Below, piece by piece: positions 8,731 through 17,674 of a DNA stretch of 64,000 nucleotides. The notes below the pieces were generated by a model, which saw only the letters and a program-made list of their open reading frames with translations, had not been told where the DNA came from and made no database searches. Positions within the stretch are counted from its first letter, which is position 1; the number at the start of each line of letters is the position of its first letter. Origin of the DNA: an uncultured Fibrobacter sp. (GTDB taxonomy: Bacteria > Fibrobacterota > Fibrobacteria > Fibrobacterales > Fibrobacteraceae); the NCBI RefSeq assembly GCF_900316465.1, contig NZ_ONDD01000012.1, forward strand, positions 17,541 to 81,540, given 5' to 3'. The position numbers were made by a program, and so were the translations under genes.

Positions 8731-8759
8731 AAATATAAGCTCGTTTAACTAAAACGAGC
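8731..8759 (-). terminator. Possible weak terminator of the 8812-9795 gene
   Basis: An 8-bp stem GCTCGTTT/AAACGAGC is followed on the minus strand by TTATATTTATTT. The stem is clear but the T run is imperfect. Confidence 0.4.
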
Positions 8760-8811
8760 CTTTGTATATGAAATTAAACATTGTGCCGGTGAACAAGGTT
8801 CAACGCCAGAA

Positions 8812-9795
8812 TTACTTCTTTTCGGGTTCTTTTGCCTTTTGGTCTTTAGCGGTCGAATCCTTGGTTTTCTGTTCCTTTGCCTTCGGATCTTCGACTTTCT
8901 TATTCTTTTCAGGGCGGCCAATGTTCTTGAAATTAGGCGTAATGCTTATGCAGGCCGGAACCTTGGGCGGTTGCCTGTAAAGTGCCAATTCCTTGGTAAA
9001 AACGCCCTTTGCTTCGGAATACACGCTCCATTTGGTGCCGACCGGGCAACCTTCAATAGGAACTCTTGAAATGGCGGTAAAGCGGGCTCCCGTAATCTTG
9101 TATTCAAAGTAATCAGAAGACGAGGTGTCCGGCAACTGCAAGGCTTTCGGGCCGCCAACTGCTTTGGTTCTGCCAAAATAGGCCTTCTGGGCCTTGATAT
9201 AGTCCAACGTATGCTGTTCCAAGTCCTCGACCGCAGAATCAACAGAAGCAAGCTTTGCAGATTCCTGGCAACTGCGAATTCCGGTGAAACCGCCCACCAA
9301 AACGATAATCACAGCAACAGGAATTGCAAGTTTTTTGAGCGGGATCTCACCGATGTTGGTCAAAATTTCACGGAAAGACGTTTCCTCGCCTTCTTCTTTG
9401 GTACCGTCAGATTCCCAGCGGAGGATTTTGACAGCCACAAGAATATGTATCAACAGCCTAGGTAGAGCAAGCCCGACCAAAGCGATGGCGAGCAACAGGA
9501 TTGCGATAAACATGAAAACGGCCAGGGCAGATTCCGCCGAAGGAAGCAATTCCTGAACATCTTGAAGCATTTTGAACAGTTGGCGGTCTTCGGCAAAATT
9601 CTGGAGCGCCATTCGGCCAGTAAAGCTGTCATAGCGCGTAAGGCCGAGCTGAACACCTTCGGACGCCATTTCCAGCACCGCAGAAAGCATTCGTTCCAAG
9701 AACAGGAAAACCATACCCACCAGGGCAATCAGTGATGAAATCACTCGTGCTGTACGAATCGGGGTCAAACCTGTATTTTGCTGTTCAAAATTCAT
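8812..9795 (-). CDS. Membrane protein with periplasmic pilin-like domain
   Basis: 327 aa, no recognised name. Three predicted membrane segments lie at about 11-33, 88-118 and 155-175. The last is followed by a region (about 185-275) with LDYIKAQKAYFGRT, a Tyr-rich middle and CPVGTKWSVYSE, which resembles the C-terminal part of Fibrobacter type IV pilin-like proteins. A charged Lys/Asp/Glu tail (KDSTAKDQKAKEPEKK) ends the protein. There is no prepilin peptidase site, so this would be an anchored relative and not a pilin. No ribosome site is evident at 9795. It lies downstream of the Aas-type fusion, from which a repeat-bearing gap separates it. Confidence 0.6.
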   Translation of the reverse strand: MNFEQQNTGLTPIRTARVISSLIALVGMVFLFLERMLSAVLEMASEGVQLGLTRYDSFTGRMALQNFAEDRQLFKMLQDVQELLPSAESALAVFMFIAILLLAIALVGLALPRLLIHILVAVKILRWESDGTKEEGEETSFREILTNIGEIPLKKLAIPVAVIIVLVGGFTGIRSCQESAKLASVDSAVEDLEQHTLDYIKAQKAYFGRTKAVGGPKALQLPDTSSSDYFEYKITGARFTAISRVPIEGCPVGTKWSVYSEAKGVFTKELALYRQPPKVPACISITPNFKNIGRPEKNKKVEDPKAKEQKTKDSTAKDQKAKEPEKK

Positions 9796-9850
9796 AAGCG
9801 ATTTATGATGTGTGATGTGAGATGTGTGATGTTAAATTACAAAATTATCC

Positions 9851-9867
9851 ATTACTCATTCCACATT
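9851..9867. repeat. Short dispersed repeat next to a stop codon
   Basis: ATTACTCATTCCACATT is identical to 29982-29998. Here it is preceded by TGTGATGTGAGATGTGTGATG (9808-9834), a near-tandem TGTGATG array. Both copies sit at the 3' end of a minus-strand gene. Confidence 0.6.
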
Positions 9868-9882
9868 TCACTTTTGTTCGCA

Positions 9883-12800
9883 TTATTTTACACCAGCGAG
9901 TTCCTTGGCCAGCTTTTTCGCGGTGGTAAAGTCGGCCTTGCCGGTACCGAGCTTCGGCACCTTTTCGACCTTGAATGCGAGCGCCGGGAGCATGATCGGC
10001 GGGAATCCGCTTGCACGCAGTTCCGAAAGCACATCCTTCGGGTCTTTTTCGCCCTGGTACAGGAGCACAATCTTTTCGCCCTTCGCAGAGTCCGGAATGG
10101 TCGTAATCAGGTAATCGCAACCTTCCAAGACAGGCGTATCCTGAATCTTCTTTTCAACGGCACCGAGGCTGATCATTTCGCCGCCGAGTTTTGCAAAACG
10201 GCTATAGCGGTCTACAATTGTCAAGAATCCGTCTTCGTCGAGGTAGCCCTTGTCGCCGGTACGGTAGTAACGAATGCCGTCGATTTTCACGATCACGCTG
10301 TCGGTACGTTCCTGGTCCTTCAAGTAGCCCTGCATCACCTGGCAGCCACCGATCAAAATCATGCCCGCCTCGCCTGTCGGCAACGGAATGTTCGTTTCGG
10401 GGTCCACAATCAGGAACTGCGTACCCGGAAGAGCCGGGCCCACGGTACCAGGCTTGTTGTTCACCTGGAGCGTCATGTAGTCGTTATGCAAGGTGTTTTC
10501 GGTATTCACCGAGGCCACCGGGGCGGTTTCAGTACAACCGTAACCTTCATAGATTTCCTTACCAAACTTAAGGCGGAAAGCAGTAGCAAGTTCCGGGCGC
10601 AAGGCTTCGGCACCGGCAATAATCACACGCACATACTTAAACACCAACGGGTGCACGTAACGGCTCACCGTAAAGGCGCGCAAGAAGGTCGGGGTAGCCA
10701 CCATACAGGTCACATGGAATTCCGAACAAACGCGGGCCATGGTCTTCACGTCGGTCGGATCGGCCACAGCCACAATCGGGCAACCTTCGGTCAGGTTCAA
10801 GAGCGTTGTCACCGTCAGGCCAAAGCTATGGAACAGCGGGAGTTCCGAAAGCATCACGTCGCCGCGGCTCACATTCAAGATACAGGCGAGCTGCTGGATG
10901 TTACCCATCAAGTTGCGGTGAGAAAGGAGCACACCCTTCGGCGTACCTTCGGAACCGGAACTGAACACGATTACAGCCGTATCGTCAATGCTTGCACGCT
11001 TGCAGAACAAGAAGGTAATCAACCAAGCCGGGAACAGAATGCAAAGCACCAACAGGGCGGCAATCTTTGCCTTCGGGATTTCCTTCATCAGGTCTTCGGC
11101 ATAAAGAATGCGCACCTTGTCCGAGGCAATTTGAGAATAATCATTACCGCGACCCTTCAATTTCTGAACAAACTGCTTGCTCGAAATCACCGTTTTCACA
11201 TCGGCACGTTCGCAGCAGAACTTGACGTTATCGACAGACGAGGTATAGTTCAGGTTCACGTTGGTCTTGCCCATGACCCAGAGCACCAGGTTCACAATCA
11301 CGCCAGCGGGGCTCGGCGGGAGCATAATACCGATATTCTGTTCGTCCTTGCCCAGTTTTTTCTTCAAAAGCCCGCGGAATGCCATCACGGCACCCATGAG
11401 CTTGTAACCCGAGAAGTGGCCGCCATCAGTATTATAAATAGCCGGACCATGCTTCACGTAGCGTTTGCAGGTACGAATCCAGGAGGCCGCAATCGGACGG
11501 ACGAACTTGACGGCGTACTTCCAAGCATCAATCGAAATTCTACGGATAATGGCACGAACTTCGTTAGGAGGAGTATTGGCCGGAATAGCCTTACCAAAAG
11601 CAACTGTTACCGCACGGTCTGCAGAGGCTCCATACATGTCAGAGCCGCTGTAGCTATAGTTCGTACCCCACAGACCCTGAATATAGAACGGAATAATCAT
11701 GGCATGGGTATCGTCCACAGCCGATGAATAGTCAATAGTGAACGGTTCCACATGCGGGGACTTGGATACCTCGCCCGTCGGGAAAATCACCACAGCCTTG
11801 CCCGCCAAGAGTGCTTCATGGATTTTGTCCATAGCCTCTTTGGGGTTGTTATTGTCAATACGGATCATGCCCAAGCGCTTCAACACTGCACGCAAATACC
11901 ATTTTTCGAAGTGGTCCTTGTTGCTTGCAATGCAAAGGGCTCGCGGAGAAGCCATTTGCAACATAGCCCAGTCAACAAAGCTATGATGGTTACCCACCAA
12001 GAGCACCGGACCTTCGTTCGGAATGTTCTGCACGCCCAAAACGCGGATTTTGTAGCGGTTGAACACGAGTTTCAACATCGAACGGAGCAAAGCCTGCGGC
12101 AAGTTCGAAATGGTCCAAACGAACACGAGCATCGATACAATGGCGATTCCAAGGAAGTAACGCTGGGGCTCAATATCGGTATAATGGACCAAAGCCGAGA
12201 ACAAGAACAGGAACACAATCAGGACAATTGCCTGAATCATGTTTGCAAGTGCAAGCACCGAGCCGGAGTTATTCGGGCGCGTATTATATTGCAACAGGGC
12301 GTTCACCGGAACCAAGAACAGACCTCCGAACACACCAGTCAATGAATAAAGCACCACAAGAGCCACCGGGTGCACAAAGAACGGCACCAGGAACATGCAC
12401 ACGGACACGCCAATCATGCCCATCGGGATAAAGCCCGTTTCAATAAAGTCGCGGGATTTGGTGGCGGCAATAATGGAGCCCACCATCAAACCGGCAATTG
12501 CAAATGCCAGGTAATTCTGGATCGTATCGATATCGTTGGAACCCGAAACGTCCTGATACATGAGCACGAACACCTGGGCCAAGGCCCAGAACATCGAAAG
12601 GGCAATAATCGAGGCACGCAAGGTCGGCACGCGCCAACCCAGGCTCAAGTGCTTCTTGACGTTTTCGATATTCACATTCGGGTTTTCGTACTTGACCTTG
12701 GGCACCAAGAAGCTGGCCACCGTACCGAGGACGGCGACACCGGTCAAAATCCAGGGAATCACGATGGACTTGCTGGTAATGAAATTCACGGCCGCATAAG

Positions 12801-13311
12801 AATGCAGCGACTCCAGGTTAATCAGGTTCACGCCCACCACGGCAAGCCAAGAGGCGCAAATGATGCCACCCAGACCAAAAATCTGCAAAAAGGCATTCGC
12901 AAAACTCAGGTTGCGAACGCCGAACATTTCCTTTAGAATACCATATTTGGCGGCACTATGCACCGCAAAGCCACAGCTCAGGCCAATAGACAGCCAGAAT
13001 GCCACGCGCGGGCAATTGCAAGAAACGAGTATCGCCTGCGCAATCACGAATACCGTCATGAATAGCGCCGACCAGGCAAGCACCTTGTTCTTTGAGAACT
13101 TATTGGTGAAAAAGCCCGCAAAGAAAACCATCAAGATGTACGGAGCGAGGAAGAAGATTTGCAGCATGAACGCTTGCCATGTCTGCCCCGATTCTACGTT
13201 GGTGAAAGACCCGGACAAAATCTTCTGGGCGTAAATGAACACACCCATCTGAACAAAAGTCATCGCAAGGATGGACAAAAAGTAGCGAATTGCGCCCTTA
13301 GTTTTCCACAT
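9883..13311 (-). CDS. aas: MFS / PlsC acyltransferase / acyl-ACP synthetase fusion (LplT-Aas type)
   Basis: 1142 aa with three modules. Residues about 1-410 form a 12-helix MFS transporter like the lysophospholipid flippase LplT. Residues about 415-620 are a PlsC acyltransferase with the HX4D motif GNHHSFVDW near 442. Residues about 640-1142 are an AMP-binding acyl-ACP synthetase with the ATP loop SSGSEGTPKG near 785 and the later motif YRTGDKGYLDEDGF. In E. coli LplT and Aas are separate proteins that import and re-acylate lysophosphatidylethanolamine; here the whole cycle is in one polypeptide. The ribosome site GGAAGG precedes the ATG at 13311. No partner gene is adjacent. Confidence 0.9.
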   Translation of the reverse strand: MWKTKGAIRYFLSILAMTFVQMGVFIYAQKILSGSFTNVESGQTWQAFMLQIFFLAPYILMVFFAGFFTNKFSKNKVLAWSALFMTVFVIAQAILVSCNCPRVAFWLSIGLSCGFAVHSAAKYGILKEMFGVRNLSFANAFLQIFGLGGIICASWLAVVGVNLINLESLHSYAAVNFITSKSIVIPWILTGVAVLGTVASFLVPKVKYENPNVNIENVKKHLSLGWRVPTLRASIIALSMFWALAQVFVLMYQDVSGSNDIDTIQNYLAFAIAGLMVGSIIAATKSRDFIETGFIPMGMIGVSVCMFLVPFFVHPVALVVLYSLTGVFGGLFLVPVNALLQYNTRPNNSGSVLALANMIQAIVLIVFLFLFSALVHYTDIEPQRYFLGIAIVSMLVFVWTISNLPQALLRSMLKLVFNRYKIRVLGVQNIPNEGPVLLVGNHHSFVDWAMLQMASPRALCIASNKDHFEKWYLRAVLKRLGMIRIDNNNPKEAMDKIHEALLAGKAVVIFPTGEVSKSPHVEPFTIDYSSAVDDTHAMIIPFYIQGLWGTNYSYSGSDMYGASADRAVTVAFGKAIPANTPPNEVRAIIRRISIDAWKYAVKFVRPIAASWIRTCKRYVKHGPAIYNTDGGHFSGYKLMGAVMAFRGLLKKKLGKDEQNIGIMLPPSPAGVIVNLVLWVMGKTNVNLNYTSSVDNVKFCCERADVKTVISSKQFVQKLKGRGNDYSQIASDKVRILYAEDLMKEIPKAKIAALLVLCILFPAWLITFLFCKRASIDDTAVIVFSSGSEGTPKGVLLSHRNLMGNIQQLACILNVSRGDVMLSELPLFHSFGLTVTTLLNLTEGCPIVAVADPTDVKTMARVCSEFHVTCMVATPTFLRAFTVSRYVHPLVFKYVRVIIAGAEALRPELATAFRLKFGKEIYEGYGCTETAPVASVNTENTLHNDYMTLQVNNKPGTVGPALPGTQFLIVDPETNIPLPTGEAGMILIGGCQVMQGYLKDQERTDSVIVKIDGIRYYRTGDKGYLDEDGFLTIVDRYSRFAKLGGEMISLGAVEKKIQDTPVLEGCDYLITTIPDSAKGEKIVLLYQGEKDPKDVLSELRASGFPPIMLPALAFKVEKVPKLGTGKADFTTAKKLAKELAGVK

Positions 13312-13387
13312 ATTAAACCTTCCGAAAAATGTAATCCTTTATAGTGTAACCTTACAAAAAGGATGAATAAAACTTTCAAGGTGAAAT

Positions 13388-13422
13388 TTAAAAAATTCCC
13401 CGGTTTTTCGTACCGGGGAATT
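13388..13422 (-). terminator. Terminator of the 13469-14005 gene
   Basis: A perfect 11-bp stem AATTCCCCGGT/ACCGGGGAATT is followed on the minus strand by TTTTT. It lies 46 nt after the stop at 13469 and insulates the Aas-type fusion downstream. Confidence 0.85.
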
Positions 13423-13468
13423 GCCGAAATAATCTATTTGAAAGTTAGCTATGTAACCAATAATTAAC

Positions 13469-14005
13469 TCACTGCTGGGGCTTGGGCGGCATGCCGATTC
13501 CAGCTGATTTTAGGGCTTTTTTCATAATAAAGGGCATAGCGATAAAAATCATGATATAGCCGAAAACAAAGCAGGCAATCTGCGAACCGATGAACATCGG
13601 CAAATAAGGCGGCTTATGGTCGGGCGGCATAAGCACAAAAAAGGCGAAAGTCACCATGACTGCGGTCATGAGCGGCGTATAAATCAGGTTAGAAACGAAA
13701 GTTTCAATGATGTGAGTCGTCATTTTATGCGGAGTCAGGTGGAATTTCCGGCCAAGAGCGGCGTTAATCTTACCCATCGGAACAATAAAACCGATGCCGA
13801 AACTCACCACAAAGCTCAAGACAAAGCTACCGAACCAACCGATAATAATCGGGGCGAGCGGCATTCCGGCAGGGCGTTCAGCCGTAGCGGTACCAAATAT
13901 GCTGAGCGTAAAGCTCATCCACAGGGCCATCATAAATGAAATTCTGAGGCCGACCGCCTTCATTTGGGCTGGATTCGGGCCGCGATTCGGTGCTTCTGTA
14001 TTCAT
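13469..14005 (-). CDS. Hypothetical integral membrane protein
   Basis: 178 aa with four or five hydrophobic segments (about 17-38, 49-75, 100-125, 140-168). The sequence is Met- and Phe-rich in the membrane parts and has no catalytic motif I can name. The internal pattern suggests two similar halves, loosely reminiscent of DUF2798-type proteins, but this is weak. AAGGA precedes the ATG at 14005. It is divergent from grpE across a 218-bp gap that holds the grpE promoter. Confidence 0.6.
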   Translation of the reverse strand: MNTEAPNRGPNPAQMKAVGLRISFMMALWMSFTLSIFGTATAERPAGMPLAPIIIGWFGSFVLSFVVSFGIGFIVPMGKINAALGRKFHLTPHKMTTHIIETFVSNLIYTPLMTAVMVTFAFFVLMPPDHKPPYLPMFIGSQIACFVFGYIMIFIAMPFIMKKALKSAGIGMPPKPQQ

Positions 14006-14098
14006 ATGGAGTCCTTCTTATAACTTTTATTTACAAAGATATACTCTTTTTTCATGAAAAAGCATTTTTGTTCAAATAATTGTAAAAAAGTCGTTGTA

Positions 14099-14116
14099 TG
14101 TTTCAAAACAAAACAA
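14099..14116. promoter_or_regulatory. Candidate activator site upstream of grpE
   Basis: TGTTTC-AAAAC-AAAACAA is an imperfect palindrome matching 16 of 18 positions of the perfect palindrome upstream of dnaK (18746-18764). Its centre is about 29 bp before the GG of the -24 element. Confidence 0.55.
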
Positions 14117-14133
14117 CTTTCTAATCTTTGCAC

Positions 14134-14150
14134 TTGGCATGAAAATTGCT
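14134..14150 (+). promoter_or_regulatory. Sigma-54-type (-24/-12) promoter of grpE
   Basis: TTGGCATG-N4-TTGCT has the exact spacing of the sigma-54 consensus YTGGCACG-N4-TTGCW, with a single C-to-T change. It predicts a start near 14161 and a 5' leader of about 60 nt. Confidence 0.7.
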
Positions 14151-14223
14151 AAATATGGCACGGAAAATGTAAAACAGAGCCCCGACATATCAATGTGAGG
14201 CATTTTAAAAGGATTTTTTAGAA

Positions 14224-14877
14224 ATGGCAGAAGATTTGAATCAGCAGGAACCGACCGCCGAAGAAAAGGCAAAATTCGAACAGGACGTGCTCAAGGCCGC
14301 CGAAGACGCGATGAAGATGGAAGCCGAGGCCAACAAGGCCGACGCATCTGACGCCCAGGCTGAAGCCGCCGAGCAACCCGCTGAAGCTGCAGAAAAACCG
14401 GCAGAACCTGCCGAAGCCGCTCCCTCTGCTGAAGAAGTTCTGAAGCAGCAGCTGGCCGATGCTACTGACCGTAACCTACGCCTGATGGCCGAATTCGACA
14501 ACTACCGCCGCCGTACCGCCAAGGAACAGCTCGAACTCATCGAAACGGCAAACGGCAAGCTCCTGGAAAAGCTCTCCGAAGTGCAAGACAACTTCGAACG
14601 CGCCTTCGCCAGCGAAAACAAGGCCCAGGATTTGGAAGCCTTCGAAAAAGGCATGCAGATGATTTACAACCAGTTCGCGAAGATTTTGACCGACGCGGGC
14701 CTCGAGCAAATCGACCCGACAGGCGCGGAATTCGACCCGAACATGCACGAAGCCCTGATGCAGCAGCCCAGCGAGACCGTGCCCGAAGGCCACGTGGTCA
14801 CCGTGTTCCAGAAGGGCTACAAACTCAAGAACAAGATCTTGAAGACCGCGAAGGTGATTGTCTCGTCCGGCAAGTAA
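14224..14877 (+). CDS. grpE: Nucleotide exchange factor GrpE
   Basis: 217 aa. It releases ADP from DnaK. A long Ala/Glu-rich N-terminal region (about 1-80) precedes the coiled coil (NLRLMAEFDNYRRRTAKEQ at about 90-110) and the C-terminal beta domain with the signature FDPNMHEALMQQPSETVPEGHVVTVFQKGYKLKNKILKTAKV. Length is normal. AAAAGGA lies 12 nt upstream of the ATG, slightly far. Unlike in many bacteria it is not next to dnaK: 4 kb separate them. The shared sigma-54-like promoter and upstream palindrome suggest co-regulation. Confidence 0.95.
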   Translation: MAEDLNQQEPTAEEKAKFEQDVLKAAEDAMKMEAEANKADASDAQAEAAEQPAEAAEKPAEPAEAAPSAEEVLKQQLADATDRNLRLMAEFDNYRRRTAKEQLELIETANGKLLEKLSEVQDNFERAFASENKAQDLEAFEKGMQMIYNQFAKILTDAGLEQIDPTGAEFDPNMHEALMQQPSETVPEGHVVTVFQKGYKLKNKILKTAKVIVSSGK

Positions 14878-14928
14878 TTCCACGAGACACCCCCGCCCCC
14901 TTTTGAAAAAATGTCAATGACAAATTAA

Positions 14929-14957
14929 CCCCGTGGTATTCCGCGGGGCTTTTCGCA
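14929..14957 (+). terminator. Terminator of grpE
   Basis: The stem CCCCGTGG/CCGCGGGG, loop TATT, is followed by CTTTTC, about 50 nt after the grpE stop. Confidence 0.75.
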
Positions 14958-14999
14958 ATATATCTTTATCTCTGGTGTAAAACATGTTTGGAGATTAAG

Positions 15000-17090
15000 A
15001 TGAAAAATATTTTATCCGTTACTTCTGTATTGGCTTTGGCTGGAATGGCCTTTGCCCAGCAACCAATCATTACAACCAACTACACGTGTGACCCGGCGCC
15101 CTATGTCCATGGGGATACGGTTTACCTGTACACGACCCACGACGAGGACAATGCCGAAGGGTTCGTCATGTACGACTGGCTGTTACACACGTCTACAGAC
15201 ATGGTCAACTGGACTAGCCACGGGGCTGTGGCCTCCCTGAACGATATCCAGTGGAGTACTAAGACCAATGGCGCTTGGGCCGAGCAGGTTGTGTTTCGCA
15301 ATGGCAAATGGTACATGTACGTCCCCATTCACGGCAACGGCATTTCCGTCTTGGTGGCAGATAGTCCCTACGGCCCCTTCAAGGAACCTCTGAACAAGGC
15401 CTTGGTTTGGCAGCGGCAACATTGGAACGACATCGACCCCACCGTATGGGTGGATGATGACGGCCAGGCCTATTTGTACTGGGGAAATCCCGACCTCTAT
15501 ATGATCAAGCTTAACGAAGACATGATCAGTACTTCCGGCAATATTGTTACCTACCCCAAGATCAAGGATTACCAGGAAGGCCCTTGGCTCTACAAGCACG
15601 ATAAACATTACTATATGGCTTTTGCTTCCACCTGCTGTGCCGAAGGCATCGGTTACGCCATGAGCGACTCCCCCACGGGCCCCTGGACCTACAAGGGCGA
15701 CATTATGCCTCATTCCTCCCGCAGTAATGGAAACCACCCGGGAATTGTGGATTACAAGGGGAAATCATACGTTTTTGGCCATCATTACCAGCTTTGGCAC
15801 CAGAAATCCGATAAAATGGGCCTTAAGTTCCAGCACAAGGAACGCCGTTCTGTTGGCGTTGCCGAGATGAAGTATAATGCCGACGGAACCATCCAGAAGA
15901 TTGAGTGGTGGCCGGATAATGGTGTGGCCCAGCTGGAAGATTTTGACCCGTACAAGCGCGTGGAAGCGGAAACCATGTCGTGGGGCGAAGACGTGAGGGT
16001 CCGTAAGAGCGGTACCGCCGGCAATACGGTCATCACCAATCTCTCCGAAGGAAAATACACCAAGATTAGCGGCGTGGAATTCGGCGACGCGGGCGCGGAA
16101 AGCTTCTCGGCGTCGGTGCTGAGCGTCAAGAAGGCGTCGAGCATCACCGTCCGCCTGGATAAGGTGGATGGCGAAATCGTCGGCAAGGCGGAATTTAGCG
16201 CTGACGGCCTGGTGACGGTGCCGCTGACCGGTGCGGTCGGCAAGCACGACGTGTTCTTCGTGTTCGCGGGCGATTTCGAGGCGGACTACTGGGAATTCGA
16301 GGACAGCAAGACTTCCATTCCGCAGGGGCCGTTCTGCAAGGCGAAACTCAACGACCCCGAGGCAAAATGCAATTTGCCGGTTGTGGGCGCGAAGGTCGAG
16401 GGCACGGCCAACTTCATCGACTTCGAGAACTACGACGTGGGCGGTGCCGGCAAGGCCTACTACGACATGGATACCAAGAACCAAGGAGGCGAATACCGTG
16501 AAGACCGCGTGGACATCGTGAAAAACGGCGACGGATTTGCCGTGGGCTACACGCAGAAGGGCGAATGGCTTGAATACACCGTGAACGTGCAGGCCGGCGG
16601 CAAGCTCCCCTTCGAACTCAGCTACGCCAGCGGCATGGACAACACCGGCGTGCGCCTGTTCATGGACGACGAGCCGATTACCGACACGCTCGCACTCGCG
16701 GGCACCGGAGATTTCGACACCTACGGCACCTTCAAGGGCACGACCACCAAGGAACTCACCACGGGCGAGCACGTGCTCAAGGTGATGGTGACAAGCGACT
16801 ACGTGAACCTCGACTGGATTGCCTTTGGTGAAAGCGAAGGCAGCGCCGAGGACATCAGGAACGGGACCACGGGCATCGTGCCGAAAATCGCCGCGGGTGC
16901 ATTCGCGAAAGTCGCGGGCAGCTACAAGGTATTCGACCTGATGGGCTCCGAGCTCGGGAACATCCGCCTGAACGCCGGTGCAACGCTGACAGACCTCAAG
17001 GCCGGACTCAAGACCGCTGGCTTCGGGAGCGGCGTCTACGTCGTCCGCAACCCCGCCGGAAAGACCCTGAAATTGCAAGTCGGGGAATAA
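15000..17090 (+). CDS. Secreted GH43 glycosidase with two CBM6-like modules
   Basis: 696 aa; signal peptide 1-20 (cleaved near AFAQQ). The catalytic domain (about 22-310) is a five-bladed GH43 fold with the three expected acids: base Asp in CDPAPYVHGD, Asp in DIDPTVWVDDDGQAYLYWG and acid Glu in QEGPWLYK. This points to arabinan- or xylan-side-chain hydrolysis. Two CBM6-type beta-sandwich modules follow (about 320-440 and 475-610; the second has DRVDIVKNGDGFAVGYTQKGEWLEY). The tail carries YKVFDLMGSELG and GSGVYVVRNPAGK, like other secreted proteins here. The start is ATG 15000, with GGAG upstream, not the in-frame TTG at 14988. GC content rises sharply after about 15950, so the binding modules may have a different origin from the catalytic domain. 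Confidence 0.9.
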   Translation: MKNILSVTSVLALAGMAFAQQPIITTNYTCDPAPYVHGDTVYLYTTHDEDNAEGFVMYDWLLHTSTDMVNWTSHGAVASLNDIQWSTKTNGAWAEQVVFRNGKWYMYVPIHGNGISVLVADSPYGPFKEPLNKALVWQRQHWNDIDPTVWVDDDGQAYLYWGNPDLYMIKLNEDMISTSGNIVTYPKIKDYQEGPWLYKHDKHYYMAFASTCCAEGIGYAMSDSPTGPWTYKGDIMPHSSRSNGNHPGIVDYKGKSYVFGHHYQLWHQKSDKMGLKFQHKERRSVGVAEMKYNADGTIQKIEWWPDNGVAQLEDFDPYKRVEAETMSWGEDVRVRKSGTAGNTVITNLSEGKYTKISGVEFGDAGAESFSASVLSVKKASSITVRLDKVDGEIVGKAEFSADGLVTVPLTGAVGKHDVFFVFAGDFEADYWEFEDSKTSIPQGPFCKAKLNDPEAKCNLPVVGAKVEGTANFIDFENYDVGGAGKAYYDMDTKNQGGEYREDRVDIVKNGDGFAVGYTQKGEWLEYTVNVQAGGKLPFELSYASGMDNTGVRLFMDDEPITDTLALAGTGDFDTYGTFKGTTTKELTTGEHVLKVMVTSDYVNLDWIAFGESEGSAEDIRNGTTGIVPKIAAGAFAKVAGSYKVFDLMGSELGNIRLNAGATLTDLKAGLKTAGFGSGVYVVRNPAGKTLKLQVGE

Positions 17091-17122
17091 GTTCCAGCGG
17101 ATCTTAAACCGCGCGGAACTTC

Positions 17123-17169
17123 CCCTCATTTAAAACCCCGACCTCTCGTAACGAAGGCCGGGGTTTTTA
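17123..17169 (+). terminator. Terminator of the GH43 gene, copy 1 of a direct repeat
   Basis: A hairpin of AAACCCCG...CCGGGGTTT precedes TTTTTATT. The 47-bp block is almost identical to 17675-17722, with the two copies bracketing the tandem-repeat gene. Confidence 0.8.
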
Positions 17170-17206
17170 TTATATTCAAATGGAAGCCCCAAAAAAAGAG
17201 GATATC

Positions 17207-17551
17207 ATGGCTAAACTGAAGGAATATTACGGCAAGACGCTGCTTGAAATAGAAGGCGGCAAAATCAAGGAATACTATGGTAAGACTCTTTACGAAATTG
17301 ATGGCGACAAGGTGAAAGAATATTACGGCAAAAACATTTTCGAGATAGACGGGGATAAAATAAAGGAATATTGCGGAAAGACCCTGTTGGAATTCGACGG
17401 AAAAAAACTAAAACGTTATTGCGGCCCCACGATATACGAAGTGGACGGCAACAAAATAAAAGAGTACTGCGGAAAGATCCTTTATGAAGTAGAGGGCTTT
17501 TTATCCCGCCGCGAATGGATGGCCCTGCTGGCGATACTTTTCGCATCGTAG
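17207..17551 (+). CDS. Tandem 16-residue-repeat protein, function unknown
   Basis: 114 aa from the ATG at 17207, which has AAAGAGG 5 nt upstream; an in-frame ATG at 17180 lies too close to a TATATT box at 17171. Almost the whole protein is six copies of a 16-residue unit, type KIKEYYGKTLYEIDGD, with the second half of each unit drifting (YYGK to YCGK, EIDG to EFDG or EVDG). A hydrophobic end, REWMALLAILFAS, could anchor it in a membrane. The unit alternates strand and turn and looks like a beta-hairpin repeat of the beta-flower kind. No signal peptide. Four Cys lie at fixed positions in repeats 4-6. Function unknown. Confidence 0.75.
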   Translation: MAKLKEYYGKTLLEIEGGKIKEYYGKTLYEIDGDKVKEYYGKNIFEIDGDKIKEYCGKTLLEFDGKKLKRYCGPTIYEVDGNKIKEYCGKILYEVEGFLSRREWMALLAILFAS

Positions 17552-17674
17552 TTTTTTTGTATATTAAATCTTGACAGGCACCGGTAGCGGATTTCCGCCT
17601 ACAAGCCAAGTTCGACTAGAAAAGCCGACATTGCGTAAGCCTGACAAAGCAATCTGCGTAAGGGGGTGGTTTCT

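Noticed and set aside
14006..14223. Search for a CIRCE element (TTAGCACTC-N9-GAGTGCTAA) before grpE and dnaK
   Set aside because: No such inverted repeat is present in either leader; TTAGCA near 18787 is not followed by a matching half.
17207..17500. CRISPR-like 48-bp periodicity
   Set aside because: The period is in-frame protein repetition without spacers; copies differ mainly in a codon-consistent way.
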